A stretch of DNA of 64,000 bases from Ricordea florida (Eukaryota; Cnidaria; Anthozoa; Corallimorpharia; Ricordeidae): positions 3,630,655 through 3,694,654 of the forward strand of contig OX453274.1 in assembly GCA_949710005.1 (NCBI GenBank). The letters are read 5' to 3'. Made by a program: the position numbers and the translations under genes. The first letter of the stretch is position 1. Each line of letters opens with the position of its first letter. The notes below the pieces were generated by a model. That model was not told the DNA's origin. It did not search any database and saw only the letters and a list, made by a program, of their open reading frames with translations. Positions 48,701-52,120 of the stretch are shown one piece after another.

Positions 48701-50153
48701 TTCTTATCATCGAGGGCATGAATACATTTCTTGTTACGTAACCAATCTGGTAATGGTCCACACCCCATTAAAGGCTCGTTGCTGTGAATAACTTTTACTG
48801 TTACATTAATAAACTCAACTTTACCTTGGAATACACCTTCGGTTTTATTAATCTCTGTTGGCGGTAAGTATGCTTTACCCCATGCGTCAAGATCATCTAA
48901 ATCTAACCTTTTGGCTTCACACCTTTCTATATAATTTTTTATTGTAGATAAACTTGTAAAAGTCCCCTCTCCTCTAAATGTGTGGTTGTGTTGGCGTATT
49001 TCTCCACCCCCTCTATAAACTAAAGCGCTGAAACCAAAAACAATTCTTGAACGCATTTCTATGTGTGGTTCCAGTTCATTAAAAATCCTTTCTGATAAGT
49101 TATTATTTAGATCTTCCCTAACTTCAATAGGATTTACATCTGTTTCAGTCACATTTTGAAGATTATTTCTGATTATAGGTGGTCTTATTGGTAATATTCT
49201 AAGGGTTGTTGTGCGGCGTCGTTTGTTTTGTTTATCTTTTTCCTTCAATTCATCTCTCACACTCTCAGATATATTTACCTGTCTTCTAGGTTGGGGTTGT
49301 CTGTTATTATTAAGTTCGGAGATATTTTTATTAATGAGATCTGTAAGCGCTTCATCAAAAGACTTAACCCGGTCCGCCACTTTAACTGTCTCATTCTTTA
49401 TCCAATTAAAAGTTTTGTTTTTTGTTTTAGGGATGTTGTTCACTAACTTATTAGCGCCATCTATAAAATTAGATACAATATTTTTTTGGGGGGTGGGGGT
49501 TGAAATTGGTTTGGTTTGGGGTTGGTTGGGGATATTGATTATAAGTTCTGGTATATTACTCAAAGCTTCAGTGAGTTGCTCTCTATTCATTTTTAAATAA
49601 TCTATAATACCAAAGCCTTTACCTGCTTTTTTTAATTGTCTATCAGTAAGTATTTCTGGAACTCTAATGACTAGACCTCGTATATTATTCAACACTTCTT
49701 CAAGTTGTGGTCTAATCATTAGATAAGCTTTTTCAATACCATTTTCTTTAGCGATTTGTTTCAATTGTATTACATTGAGTCTATCCATACTTTTTTACAT
49801 TTATCCTTACCTTTAAATAGATATTTCAATTTTTATTTTTGTTATACTTAGTAAAGTCTCTATTAATTTTCTGTTAATTTCCTGATAAATCTCTGATAAC
49901 TTTATAAACTTTTTTAATCATAACAAAAAATCCTTGTTTAATTTTCTGCCAATTTCGTGTAAATCGAAAATCCGGGAAAAAATCCTCTAACTAACTACTA
50001 AGGGATTAAAGGTAAACTCACAACTTACTTCAGCATATGGTTTTTCTTTTTCCAGGTTAAAGGTAGGATTATTTTGTGCAAGTTGAGCAACTGTACTTGT
50101 TGATCCAATCTTTCCCCAAGCATAACTCTGTACAGCACAATGAAGTTCAACCA
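29801..50153 (-). CDS. MPI: Mannose-6-phosphate isomerase
   Basis: Six coding exons join in phase on the minus strand: 50153-50029, 33694-33421, 31903-31775, 31643-31356, 30709-30501 and 29998-29801 (stop TGA 29803-29801), about 407 codons against ~423 residues in human MPI. The cytosolic zinc enzyme interconverts mannose-6-P and fructose-6-P, feeding N-glycosylation. Visible signatures: CAVQSYAWGKIG; LWMGTHPNGPSK; LPFLFKILSVNKALSIQAHP with the Gln/His zinc ligands; [64 protein letters not shown]. The first mapped exon starts with the last two bases of a codon (TG), so exon 1, possibly holding only the initiator region, lies further upstream and was not placed. The first mapped intron is 16.3 kb because it contains a Polinton. 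Confidence 0.94.
31904..33420. other. MPI intron
   Basis: Contains a fold-back MITE (32235-32344) and AT-rich simple sequence; no exon recognised. Confidence 0.6.
32235..32344. mobile_element. 110-bp fold-back MITE
   Basis: TTAATGTATGGTCC and GGACCATACATTAA bound arms that also share AGTCAGTTTTGTTT and its near-complement AAACAAAATTGACT. Confidence 0.85.
33765..34560 (-). mobile_element. 5'-truncated LINE (CR1/L2-like reverse transcriptase 3' end)
   Basis: The ORF 34553-34071 on the minus strand has the C-terminal RT region: HKVLGVFILADLSWNNH, VRSILEYASLVW and a SYEQAL block. The 3' end terminates in an (ATT)n tail at 33765-33795, typical of CR1/L2-type elements. It lies in the MPI intron between the exon at 33694 and the Polinton. 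Confidence 0.8.
34869..34873 (+). repeat. Target-site duplication, left
   Basis: AAGGG abutting the left TIR; the same pentamer follows the right TIR at 50000-50004. Polintons usually duplicate six bases, so one terminal base may be ambiguous. Confidence 0.7.
34874..35070 (+). repeat. Polinton left terminal inverted repeat
   Basis: Starts AGTAGTTAGTTAGAGG and ends TTTAAAGGTAAGGAT. By eye every base matches the complement of 49803-49999. It carries an inward-facing TTTAAAG motif (35056-35062). Confidence 0.93.
35056..35062 (+). promoter_or_regulatory. TTTAAAG motif in left TIR
   Basis: 20 bp before the ATG at 35083; the mirror copy in the right TIR precedes PolB. It argues for ATG 35083 rather than an upstream TTG as the start. 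Confidence 0.6.
35083..35718 (+). CDS. SAP-like domain plus Cys/His repeat protein (eight repeats)
   Basis: 211 residues from ATG 35083, 12 bp inside the TIR boundary. Residues ~1-45 form a SAP-like module (LTVKQLKYIVKELEIKG..MNKEDLIKAL). Then eight units CxHx6CxxC with GGSQIC-type linkers, period 18 residues (54 bp), likely binding one metal each. The homologue in the truncated copy has only four units. The N-terminal module also resembles the first residues of PolB at the other end of the element. A DNA-binding or regulatory role is inference. Confidence 0.75.
   Translation: MEQLRRLTVKQLKYIVKELEIKGRSRMNKEDLIKALENFTDEEIIELIPKAITNNIYICIHGKRKDYCKECGGSQICEHKRHKTTCKECKGSQICEHKRHKATCKECGGSQICEHKKQKNQCKLCGGSQICIHGRRKAYCKLCGGSQICEHNKIRGCCKLCGGVQLCKHNKQRNFCKLCGGSQICKHNKQKAHCKECRAVKEIKNKIEIMI
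35714..35723 (+). promoter_or_regulatory. TTTAAAGATT promoter-like motif
   Basis: Overlaps the stop codon of the upstream gene and lies 17 bp before the ATG at 35741. Confidence 0.6.
35741..36273 (+). CDS. Unknown acidic protein, split by a -1 frame change
   Basis: The ATG at 35741 opens a frame ending at 35956. A second frame, open across 35929-36273, continues the protein in the -1 frame and has no ATG near its start, so the two look like one gene of ~177 codons. The change falls at a six-T run (35932-35937) that forms T TTT TTG in the zero frame, a recognised type of -1 slippery heptamer. Either a one-base loss or programmed frameshifting would explain it. No domain recognised; rich in Asp, Asn, Phe and Tyr, with an Asp run near the middle. 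Absent from the truncated Polinton at the window start. Confidence 0.55.
36311..36946 (-). CDS. Polinton structural-type protein (candidate minor capsid/jelly-roll)
   Basis: 211 residues from the ATG at 36946. An in-frame ATG at 36967 exists, but it lies only two bases from the TTTAAAGAT motif, whereas 36946 is 23 bp away as in other genes and aligns with the homologue at 408. Same blocks as that copy: ITMYESETRIYLDPPL, PGTYSLRNIQ, CSIVDNKSSYMNN, GSPITFSLRFR. Predicted all-beta; penton or minor capsid role is inferred from position in the structural block. Confidence 0.7.
   Translation of the reverse strand: MLSITMYESETRIYLDPPLKNLREIQLLDCNIQTKRLINFKDQQILFNDKNQPLIIIQPGTYSLRNIQSIFLNDTDRAKITIIETDTVDYLYSNKNFNIKLTRGLQVGLGIPEVINPGKLYPINRQIKEPLRLMCSIVDNKSSYMNNTKYGELVKLSPSHLLANIPSHEYPTISVQKYESLINHFDLSILDIEWKKLDLKGSPITFSLRFR
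36970..36978 (-). promoter_or_regulatory. TTTAAAGAT promoter-like motif
   Basis: 23 bp before ATG 36946; decides the start of that gene. Confidence 0.6.
37198..38737 (-). CDS. Unknown Polinton protein, split by a +1 frame change; C-terminal anchor
   Basis: 38737-37994 encodes 247 residues (starts MGLLNDFRNKYPNAD, with a YIPxx-free all-soluble look) ending at a TGA (37996-37994). A second frame is open from just upstream of that stop down to 37198 and lacks an ATG before residue ~100, so it reads as the continuation in the +1 frame. The frame must change within about six bases at CCT TGA T. Part two contains a Gly-rich stretch, an FADFKYAWFIPTSGHGLTK region, the APGVWLMPSNMIINT block shared with 2-346, and a terminal hydrophobic anchor. 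Combined size ~510 residues. Function unknown; a virion/assembly role is inferred from position. Confidence 0.55.
38820..39416 (-). CDS. Polinton membrane protein with coiled-coil arms
   Basis: 198 residues. An N-terminal amphipathic helix (about 20-48, ending KKYNRARGIF) leads to two Gly-rich hydrophobic segments (about 56-75 and 78-103), then a long charged helix (VSKHEQTVSLAKAKVNTI.. SEQEFSIILAELEKFEKL). The layout resembles pore- or membrane-remodelling proteins. I recall close relatives as uncharacterised proteins spread through cnidarian genomes in Polinton context. A TTTAAAGATT motif lies 19 bp before the ATG. Confidence 0.7.
   Translation of the reverse strand: MDDYNRIYPQVPMNGDSLNFRLQKSCEVLQNLEKEIKHYEDVRKKYNRARGIFTKISVGSGVFSVILSASGLGTSLTGFGAVVGIPLGVVGGVCGGISVGFGGASKRLSHKVSKHEQTVSLAKAKVNTINDLVSKALKDNVISEQEFSIILAELEKFEKLKLEIRQKFRRDTEKNLNMSQIRREVRADILKELTVPAH
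39436..39445 (-). promoter_or_regulatory. TTTAAAGATT promoter-like motif
   Basis: 19 bp before ATG 39416. Confidence 0.65.
39518..40414 (-). CDS. Polinton coiled-coil protein
   Basis: 298 residues. The first ~130 residues are acidic and likely globular (DPLLVAKFRDQDYAWNEI, LFTLDGELNDDLPPTIKKAL). From about 140 to 285 it is one long heptad-rich coiled coil (KELRAIIEKQQTRIAESESY, KLKSELNRYKDELEKN). No known domain recognised. Lies in the structural block, so a scaffold or minor virion protein is possible; this is inference. Confidence 0.65.
   Translation of the reverse strand: MAEGGDIPDLDPTQLNKNNYGDGDGNADGTLYLTPIEKTSTTRLNYPGYDEEEKSFSETDPLLVAKFRDQDYAWNEIRRKFPEVDPAKAPFTAGLDEYDQVEVRLKIKGSKKYNLFTLDGELNDDLPPTIKKALGVDSPTLIKRNAELKLQLNAKNEENKDLTNALDGLRAVVETGEKEIERYVTIDRKELRAIIEKQQTRIAESESYLDAAVKQKTDAKTEVGKLKSELNRYKDELEKNKNGLSNLKNLEQSNDRLQSEVDKLREVVRKQIISNQEQISAINSKISLFKNFTNQKSS
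40437..40446 (-). promoter_or_regulatory. TTTAAAGATT promoter-like motif
   Basis: 22 bp before ATG 40414. Confidence 0.65.
40465..40857 (-). CDS. Polinton small two-TM protein
   Basis: 130 residues with hydrophobic segments at both ends (about 4-24 and 110-130) and a charged middle (SERIRHDKALEKYQKDYATY.., then EPKFSDYYRPSDNQKMGEM). I recall relatives in cnidarian Polinton elements, without known function. The upstream motif is a variant (ATTAAAGATTT) lying directly against the ATG. Confidence 0.65.
   Translation of the reverse strand: MATIAMMVGGAILNATTFVGGSYLAKYLSGDKTDSERIRHDKALEKYQKDYATYQEKRQNLIDWHSQQKDAKYQASKNISTTDEALKFYSQTHEPKFSDYYRPSDNQKMGEMAYVGGGMLALGYMVSKFF
40864..41082 (-). CDS. Polinton small membrane protein
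   Basis: 72 residues with two hydrophobic stretches (about 14-32 and 46-60) and the ending YLEDQKILPN. Only six bases separate its stop from the next ATG, so the genes are packed as in viral genomes. Confidence 0.65.
   Translation of the reverse strand: MSTENKLVKTVTDSAVIIGLAAGVGYVAKKALKESFMNDPSSSITNYAKWVAVLSGSMYLKTYLEDQKILPN
41107..41116 (-). promoter_or_regulatory. TTTAAAGATT promoter-like motif
   Basis: 24 bp before ATG 41082. Confidence 0.65.
41131..41547 (-). CDS. Polinton membrane protein with Pro-rich tail
   Basis: 138 residues: a charged N-terminal helix (KEKDPKKVAAGKALAEYNKK), one TM segment (about 80-98, TVLSIVGIGFTAFDMFM) and a Pro-rich C-terminal tail (PQRPPPPNIPVQQPPPAQIP). The tail could bind SH3 or WW domains. 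The first part of this gene is duplicated next door (41583-41792). Confidence 0.68.
   Translation of the reverse strand: MSEEAVEQITIDPPTNTKNKKAVKEKDPKKVAAGKALAEYNKKAKEALAREMKREKEQAEAKQEENSNQDSDSKAWIPELSFTTVLSIVGIGFTAFDMFMRYYKNRIPDLSQVPQRPPPPNIPVQQPPPAQIPKIGML
41573..41582 (-). promoter_or_regulatory. TTTAAAGATT promoter-like motif
   Basis: 25 bp before ATG 41547; part of the 245-bp duplication. Confidence 0.65.
41583..41792 (-). CDS. Truncated tandem duplicate of the Pro-rich-tail gene
   Basis: 69 residues. Its first ~48 residues follow the neighbour at 41131-41547 (VVEQIRLYTIPEKKD.., then LDPKKVGAAKALIEYSKKAR); its last residues (SSNKTEHN) match the end of the gene at 41828-42346. It lacks the TM segment and the Pro-rich tail. 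It is a chimera made by a tandem duplication and may be non-functional. Confidence 0.6.
   Translation of the reverse strand: MSNKVVEQIRLYTIPEKKDLKNKELDPKKVGAAKALIEYSKKAREMKREAGRLIRKRKIQDSSNKTEHN
41818..41827 (-). promoter_or_regulatory. TTTAAAGATT promoter-like motif
   Basis: 25 bp before ATG 41792. Confidence 0.65.
41828..42346 (-). CDS. Polinton conserved protein of unknown function
   Basis: 172 residues with LGDIKKLTVKDVEKYYNRY, SLQLVSQVISYVIPVDDIEA and LLALKGGRLVALASGLF blocks; the middle and late segments are moderately hydrophobic. I recall similar proteins repeatedly in cnidarian Polintons. Function unknown. The upstream motif is a TTTAAAAGAATC variant about 25 bp before the ATG. Confidence 0.68.
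   Translation of the reverse strand: MTEVEDYIEEQPEVKDVVKYNDDIEIKQESLAILASLGTTKEYLGVDMSLGDIKKLTVKDVEKYYNRYQTVLGKKISGGLVDSSLQLVSQVISYVIPVDDIEALCKDLKNDELVNRELTNFVGLLALKGGRLVALASGLFQVCKHIKMNKIQEVSRTITDDSSKTEQVTEHN
42378..43004 (-). CDS. Genome-packaging ATPase (FtsK/HerA-type, A32-like)
   Basis: 208 residues. Walker A GPTNCGKT at about 16-23, Walker B LIILDDC at about 94-100, and a downstream GRHHGLSVWVLTQQ stretch matching the sensor region. Size and motif spacing fit the Polinton/adenovirus-like virus packaging ATPases that move DNA into a preformed capsid. It sits between the capsid candidate and the small structural genes, a common viral arrangement. Motifs are intact. Confidence 0.92.
   Translation of the reverse strand: MEELRDKVPFHCIITGPTNCGKTKYIIDQLRGPFRKVFEYIVLICPTFSKNKTYHNFANKDKHFYVLSPDASNIDEINELLTDCQTLFSGTNTLIILDDCAVSNDLKKRSNKFIDLAFSGRHHGLSVWVLTQQLTSIAKPFRENVACVVSFHNPSQKGMKMLFEDYGGDLDSETSKKFVQLLKTEKYSRLCLCLRYPFKCYLEIPAVI
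43053..44279 (-). CDS. Major capsid protein candidate (double jelly-roll type)
   Basis: 408 residues, the largest protein of the structural block. It has strand-rich blocks (ETLYINIPKLSENLVIVPGS, NNVGSNLVSRLRVLFGGETL, HQLIFEITLAPVND) and ends NSLHSIKY-like NSNLHSIKY. Size, position next to the packaging ATPase and abundance of similar proteins in cnidarian Polintons (recalled) support the MCP role; structure prediction would be needed for proof. A TTTAAAGATT motif lies 24 bp before its ATG and overlaps the start of the divergent integrase gene. Confidence 0.68.
   Translation of the reverse strand: MTSEKINPNRIPREPFGLKAESTLNRITLNPSSANPGETLYINIPKLSENLVIVPGSVSLLFDLDVDGHANNTLVNNVGSNLVSRLRVLFGGETLQDTQRYDLFQTYHDLFLPDEDRADRLKQGISSENMRKLRTNAGDKKTQDVKEVALASVHNTKYHIPLNHPILNDHGVFYPKALDHQLIFEITLAPVNDIVIYSDTTKTPTYSIKNLELEYSCISSEYLAREAQAAYQVGKGFFYENVTLHKTFTISLGGDSVINQHINLPRRSMTGILCLFTLPIAAGARNSENFYNPGITSINIDVDGVPNRLYSKGMIPSDLWESVKKRFGREGVKEKDFYSDKFALWVDMRTHPDNGIHGGGLALSNAQDGVKIEIKRKQSGSGTITCYMFVVADAMMEIMNSNLHSIKY
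44304..44313 (-). promoter_or_regulatory. TTTAAAGATT motif in the capsid/integrase divergent spacer
   Basis: 24 bp before capsid ATG 44279; its last base is the A of the integrase ATG. The integrase side has no plus-strand copy, which suggests separate regulation. Confidence 0.65.
44313..45293 (+). CDS. Polinton integrase (retroviral-type RVE)
   Basis: 326 residues. A ~60-residue N-terminal region (AEKAKVSEDVAKQWLKKQA) precedes the RVE core with catalytic D72 (HQADLLFLP), D134 (LIVDPGREF) and E169 (AFVERANRTL), giving the DDE layout with 34 residues between the last two. The C-terminal part (TDPIWSIQVYDISR, then LYYLLDGPRRGFVREELQ) resembles the SH3/chromo-like tail of Polinton integrases. 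It would insert the element and create the target duplication. Divergent from the capsid gene with a 33-bp spacer; its stop is one base from the PolB stop in convergent orientation. Confidence 0.93.
   Translation: MSYLSKIYYSTFGYWKGYSAIPKLAEKAKVSEDVAKQWLKKQAIWQIYLPPPKYIPRPHWTVDKPNQIHQADLLFLPHDRVGRKTYRYALVVIDVASRYKDAEPLTSKETHEISKAFEKIYSRKLKYPKTLIVDPGREFMGDVTKLMNIHNVNIQRSEAGNHRAQAFVERANRTLSERLFSHQYAQEMISDDRSRVWVKRLPDILKTLNNTPTRITGKEPDKAIKMKEVDIEPKKYKRVVGYDEVRLPIEVRVRYLLAPGELEGGERRRATDPIWSIQVYDISRSMVSSNQPVLYYLLDGPRRGFVREELQAVFYDTELPPNSVMK
45295..49788 (-). CDS. Protein-primed DNA polymerase B with N-terminal accessory domains
   Basis: 1497 residues, uninterrupted. In order: SAP-like helices (~1-80); a linker; an OTU-like Cys/His region with C367 (DNLCVFRCLA) and H467 (EGHCFYIKD); a C2H2-like finger (C483, C486, H499, C505); a nuclease-like block (VDGY..TNTVYEFYGCKWHGC, ~578-601); exonuclease motifs FDFEAE (D656, E658) and FNSGKYD (D761); a Cys cluster (~950-982); polymerase motif A YDANGLY (D1030), motif B KLKGNSFYG (~1252-1260), motif C DTDS (1352-1355) and SPKCYYA (K1414, Y1416). 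All catalytic motifs are present. It replicates the element from protein-primed ends. ATG 49788 lies 14 bp inside the right TIR boundary. Confidence 0.95.
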   Translation of the reverse strand: MDRLNVIQLKQIAKENGIEKAYLMIRPQLEEVLNNIRGLVIRVPEILTDRQLKKAGKGFGIIDYLKMNREQLTEALSNIPELIINIPNQPQTKPISTPTPQKNIVSNFIDGANKLVNNIPKTKNKTFNWIKNETVKVADRVKSFDEALTDLINKNISELNNNRQPQPRRQVNISESVRDELKEKDKQNKRRRTTTLRILPIRPPIIRNNLQNVTETDVNPIEVREDLNNNLSERIFNELEPHIEMRSRIVFGFSALVYRGGGEIRQHNHTFRGEGTFTSLSTIKNYIERCEAKRLDLDDLDAWGKAYLPPTEINKTEGVFQGKVEFINVTVKVIHSNEPLMGCGPLPDWLRNKKCIHALDDKNDNLCVFRCLAVYRNYSDDKNRPAEDTTRKALKMARDFYGNQKLKPSDVRATKLVDLEGIAKMFSINIRVYEPKKENQNVWVLVYGKGQIKKNLPSVDIGLYEGHCFYIKDMEMLTKLWECSGCHQRFTRHDNYNRHFTEKSCTGGKTELICNGEKFKHIMNSSEKVFYGSNTQFSYTGCRWIEAQSEIKGKHIHHALCGHGGERFVKIGKQEILVDGYEPETNTVYEFYGCKWHGCPCSSEDKIRYNQTLKKEKMIKDLGYNVVSVWEHEKPKLSDMWFEKKFIPYEHYIIFDFEAELQKDYQHITDDLTFTHKHIPVSVAITDSLTNEPTFLVNSNPDELIKDFVTNLEKRRKMIVEKVQKEHPLPDQDSIPKKVLEEYKKWCNQVPVLGFNSGKYDINMIKIHFIKHMTDQTKEMFVAKKENNYMFLTTPHFKFLDVMSYLAPGLSFDKWCKANNCEAQKLVFPYEWLDSCDKLSHVGPVKYEKFYSSLHNKITISPEEYEEFKIEFKKRGCVTMEHWLREYNLANVIPFKEALEKTRALYYPDKIDILKDAVSIASVSMKYVLNKYQKMRKRGDPELFAPGKPCFHKCEGICRKKLYKKFCEKCHKIKKECTTCPKNKIYELLKTGMVGGPSIVFIRYAEIGKTKIRPHKYKFPKKCARIVGYDANGLYLFVSGQEMPCGKEEYIEVENPTDPEYVKKICDDILANNLFGFCQVDINVPENLKEKFEEFSPLFVVDSVPEELVPEHMKEYQKATGRKTLKDSKKLLGVTKAKNILLYTPLLKWYLNHGLEVTAIHKILKYESGRPFEWFPEEVSNARRDGDIGVMVEKLSKAVNENKRDDVDTIINELKQFPDVVPFIKENKELNVLVEKLNSKYKGCKELGDTYKLKGNSFYGKMIEDLERHMNTRYTQDEKEVDKTLRSPFNADVTPINETYEIVERKREVKITRPYQCGIAVYQLAKLRMLEFYYDFLDKYVDRKDFELIQMDTDSFYIALSDENLDNIIKPEMQKEYFNGGKEKFLSTSKYHDKTPGLFKKEFEGTRMIALSPKCYYAEDEKGKSKFSCKGTIQKQNDMTWNQYYEALNGSMDMAQNTGFRVNNNQIVTYNQIKKGLNAYYDKRIVAEDGIHTYPLY
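49803..49999 (-). repeat. Polinton right terminal inverted repeat
   Basis: Complement of 34874-35070 with no mismatch seen by eye. Its outer end is 29 bp from the MPI splice donor (intron begins at 50028 on the minus strand). Confidence 0.93.
49811..49817 (-). promoter_or_regulatory. TTTAAAG motif in right TIR
   Basis: 22 bp before PolB ATG 49788; mirror image of the motif in the left TIR. Confidence 0.6.
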
Positions 50154-52120
50154 CTGTTAAACAAAAAGAGTTCTATCTATTATTAACAGGAAACTTCAGA
50201 AAAGCAAGGGAAGTTTTTTTAAATATCTGGACTACTGCTGCTATTTCAATATTTAACATTTTGCTGGCCCAACCACTAGTAAAACAGTTATAATATAATA
50301 AAATTTTACCTGATATGCTGTTATAAATGCAATCAGATTAGCACTGTCTTGAGAATTAATTTTCTGCTTAGAAACTGGCTAGCATATTGCCAGATAAAAT
50401 GCTACGATAAATGCAAATATAAAGATATTTGTTTTTGATCCAGTTATGACAAGTGTACAATACATAGTCCAGCTTCTATTACATTGGTCTTTAAAAGCAT
50501 TATAATATGAAAACTACGAAAATAGTTCTTGAGCGGTGTAATTTTCCATTCTGAGAGAACCCTATTTATCAATTACGCAGTATTTTCGCTACAAACTTTT
50601 CTAGTGACACCAAACAAATATTGAGTACACTTTTCAGCTGTTACAGTACAGCTGACTTTCCTTGCGGCACATTCCGCGAAATTCTACTAACGAATCGACA
50701 TGTAACTCATACGAATTTACAACTACCATCACGTTGATATTGACTCTTGCGGCAGCACATGTCTTTTTCGTTTTGCTTCCAACCACAACTCGGGTTTTAA
50801 AAGATCTTATCAAAATAATATTGTGCCCAGATATAAATCCTTTGGCGCATTCCAATATCCTGTAACTTCTTCCTTCTTAAAAATATTTAAAGGATTAAAA
50901 GATTCATTATACGAATTTAAGCTAGAGAAATATAATACCTCCTACTGAAGAAATACTCATTCTGTTTTTCACCTTCGGCAAAAGTACATTACCCTCTCGA
51001 TGCTTAATTGTGCTGGTGTGAGACGTGGAACATACGTTTTTCGACAGGCCTCCTAGCCAAAAATTTGGACGCGAAGGTCTGGAATCTTTCCCTCCAAAAA
51101 TATATTCGTCAAGGGAGGAGTTGAAATACACTTTCACAAAAAAAATCATTTAATTGTCCACGGAATTACGGTGTTTATAAGTCAAGGGCAATATTCTGGT
51201 AAGAAAGTAGCCGATATAGCTAAACCTGTCTTGTTGAGGAGCAGTTAAAGAGCAATTTTGGCAACATTTCAAAAGCGGAAATTGCCAAGCCCACCCTACT
51301 CAGTACTTTCAGTCACATTGTTGGGTCAAGGCAGTGTGCAGAAAGCGACAGATGCTGTGAATTTCTGTGGTCTTGGGTGAGTTTTTCGAGGTAATTGAAT
51401 CGCATTCAATGAGACCATGAATAATTTCCTTTTGGACCAAAAAAAACTGATTTGCTTTGTGCTTTTTTTCGCAATGATCCGTATTTTGTAGTACTTCCCT
51501 GGCATAGTTAATCAATTTCATTGATCAATTTGGCGACCTTATTCCCCGCAACCGCTAAAACCTGCGAGTATTTATTCTTCGCTGACATATAGACTAGCAA
51601 GGACTACAATCATTGCAAAGTTATACTTCATTTAAGGACGTCTATTTAACACATTTTAAACGTTTTCGCTTCGTGCACAGATGCATCAAATACCTGCTTA
51701 TTATGCCTGTACCTAAAATGCGATCTCACTTTCTCGTCTTTAGTTGAAAGTTGTACTTTTAGTAGGTCGTTTTACACACCAAGAGAATTCGGCACACTCT
51801 TTCTGTGCTGTAAATTAACATAAAGTAATTTTCAATGATTGAAAATCACTTTATGGTTACGTTTGATAACCTATAGCACAGGTACCACGTATAGGGGATA
51901 GATTTCCTTACGACCCCATAGTTTCGTTATGCATGTTGTAGCTGTATAGTGTTGACTAGTAAACATGCAAATATACCTTGTTTTCAAAGAACAAAACAGT
52001 AAGGGTACAGAATACATAATGAGGTGTGGGGTGATATGAAAACTGTAGCCATTGTAGCTTTTCATTGTCTTGTATTCTATTACCAGCAACCGGGGCTTGG
52101 AAAGTGGTCGTTTCAGTAAA
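50154..52120. other. Divergent MPI/ENOX upstream interval
   Basis: Should hold MPI exon 1 and promoter (minus) and the ENOX promoter/5' UTR (plus). I could not place either with confidence. One MITE-A copy is at 51911-52031. TTTCAG just before 52117 could be an acceptor for a 5' UTR intron of ENOX. Confidence 0.45.
51911..52031. mobile_element. Palindromic MITE family A, copy 3 (degraded)
   Basis: CCCCATAGTTTCGTTATGCATGTTGTAG-like left arm (in two parts, CCCCATAGTTT and TTATGCATGTTGTAG) and right arm ATACATAATGAGGTGTGGGG. It lies only 90 bp before the ENOX ATG. Confidence 0.6.

Larger units (their letters stand above)
34874..49999. mobile_element. Complete Polinton/Maverick element
   Basis: 15,126 bp bounded by 197-bp inverted repeats, with ends AG..CT and AAGGG flanking both sides (34869-34873 and 50000-50004; six-base matches AAGGGA are also possible with a one-base offset). 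Gene set: protein-primed PolB, RVE integrase, FtsK/HerA-type packaging ATPase, capsid candidate and several small membrane or coiled-coil proteins. This set defines the virus-like Polinton class. Structural genes run on the minus strand in one block; integrase and the left-end genes run on plus. No adenain protease was seen. Two genes have single-base frame changes. Confidence 0.95.

Noticed and set aside
50634..51149. Minus-strand ORFs as MPI exon 1
   Set aside because: Their sequence does not resemble MPI N-termini and no in-phase donor could be supported.
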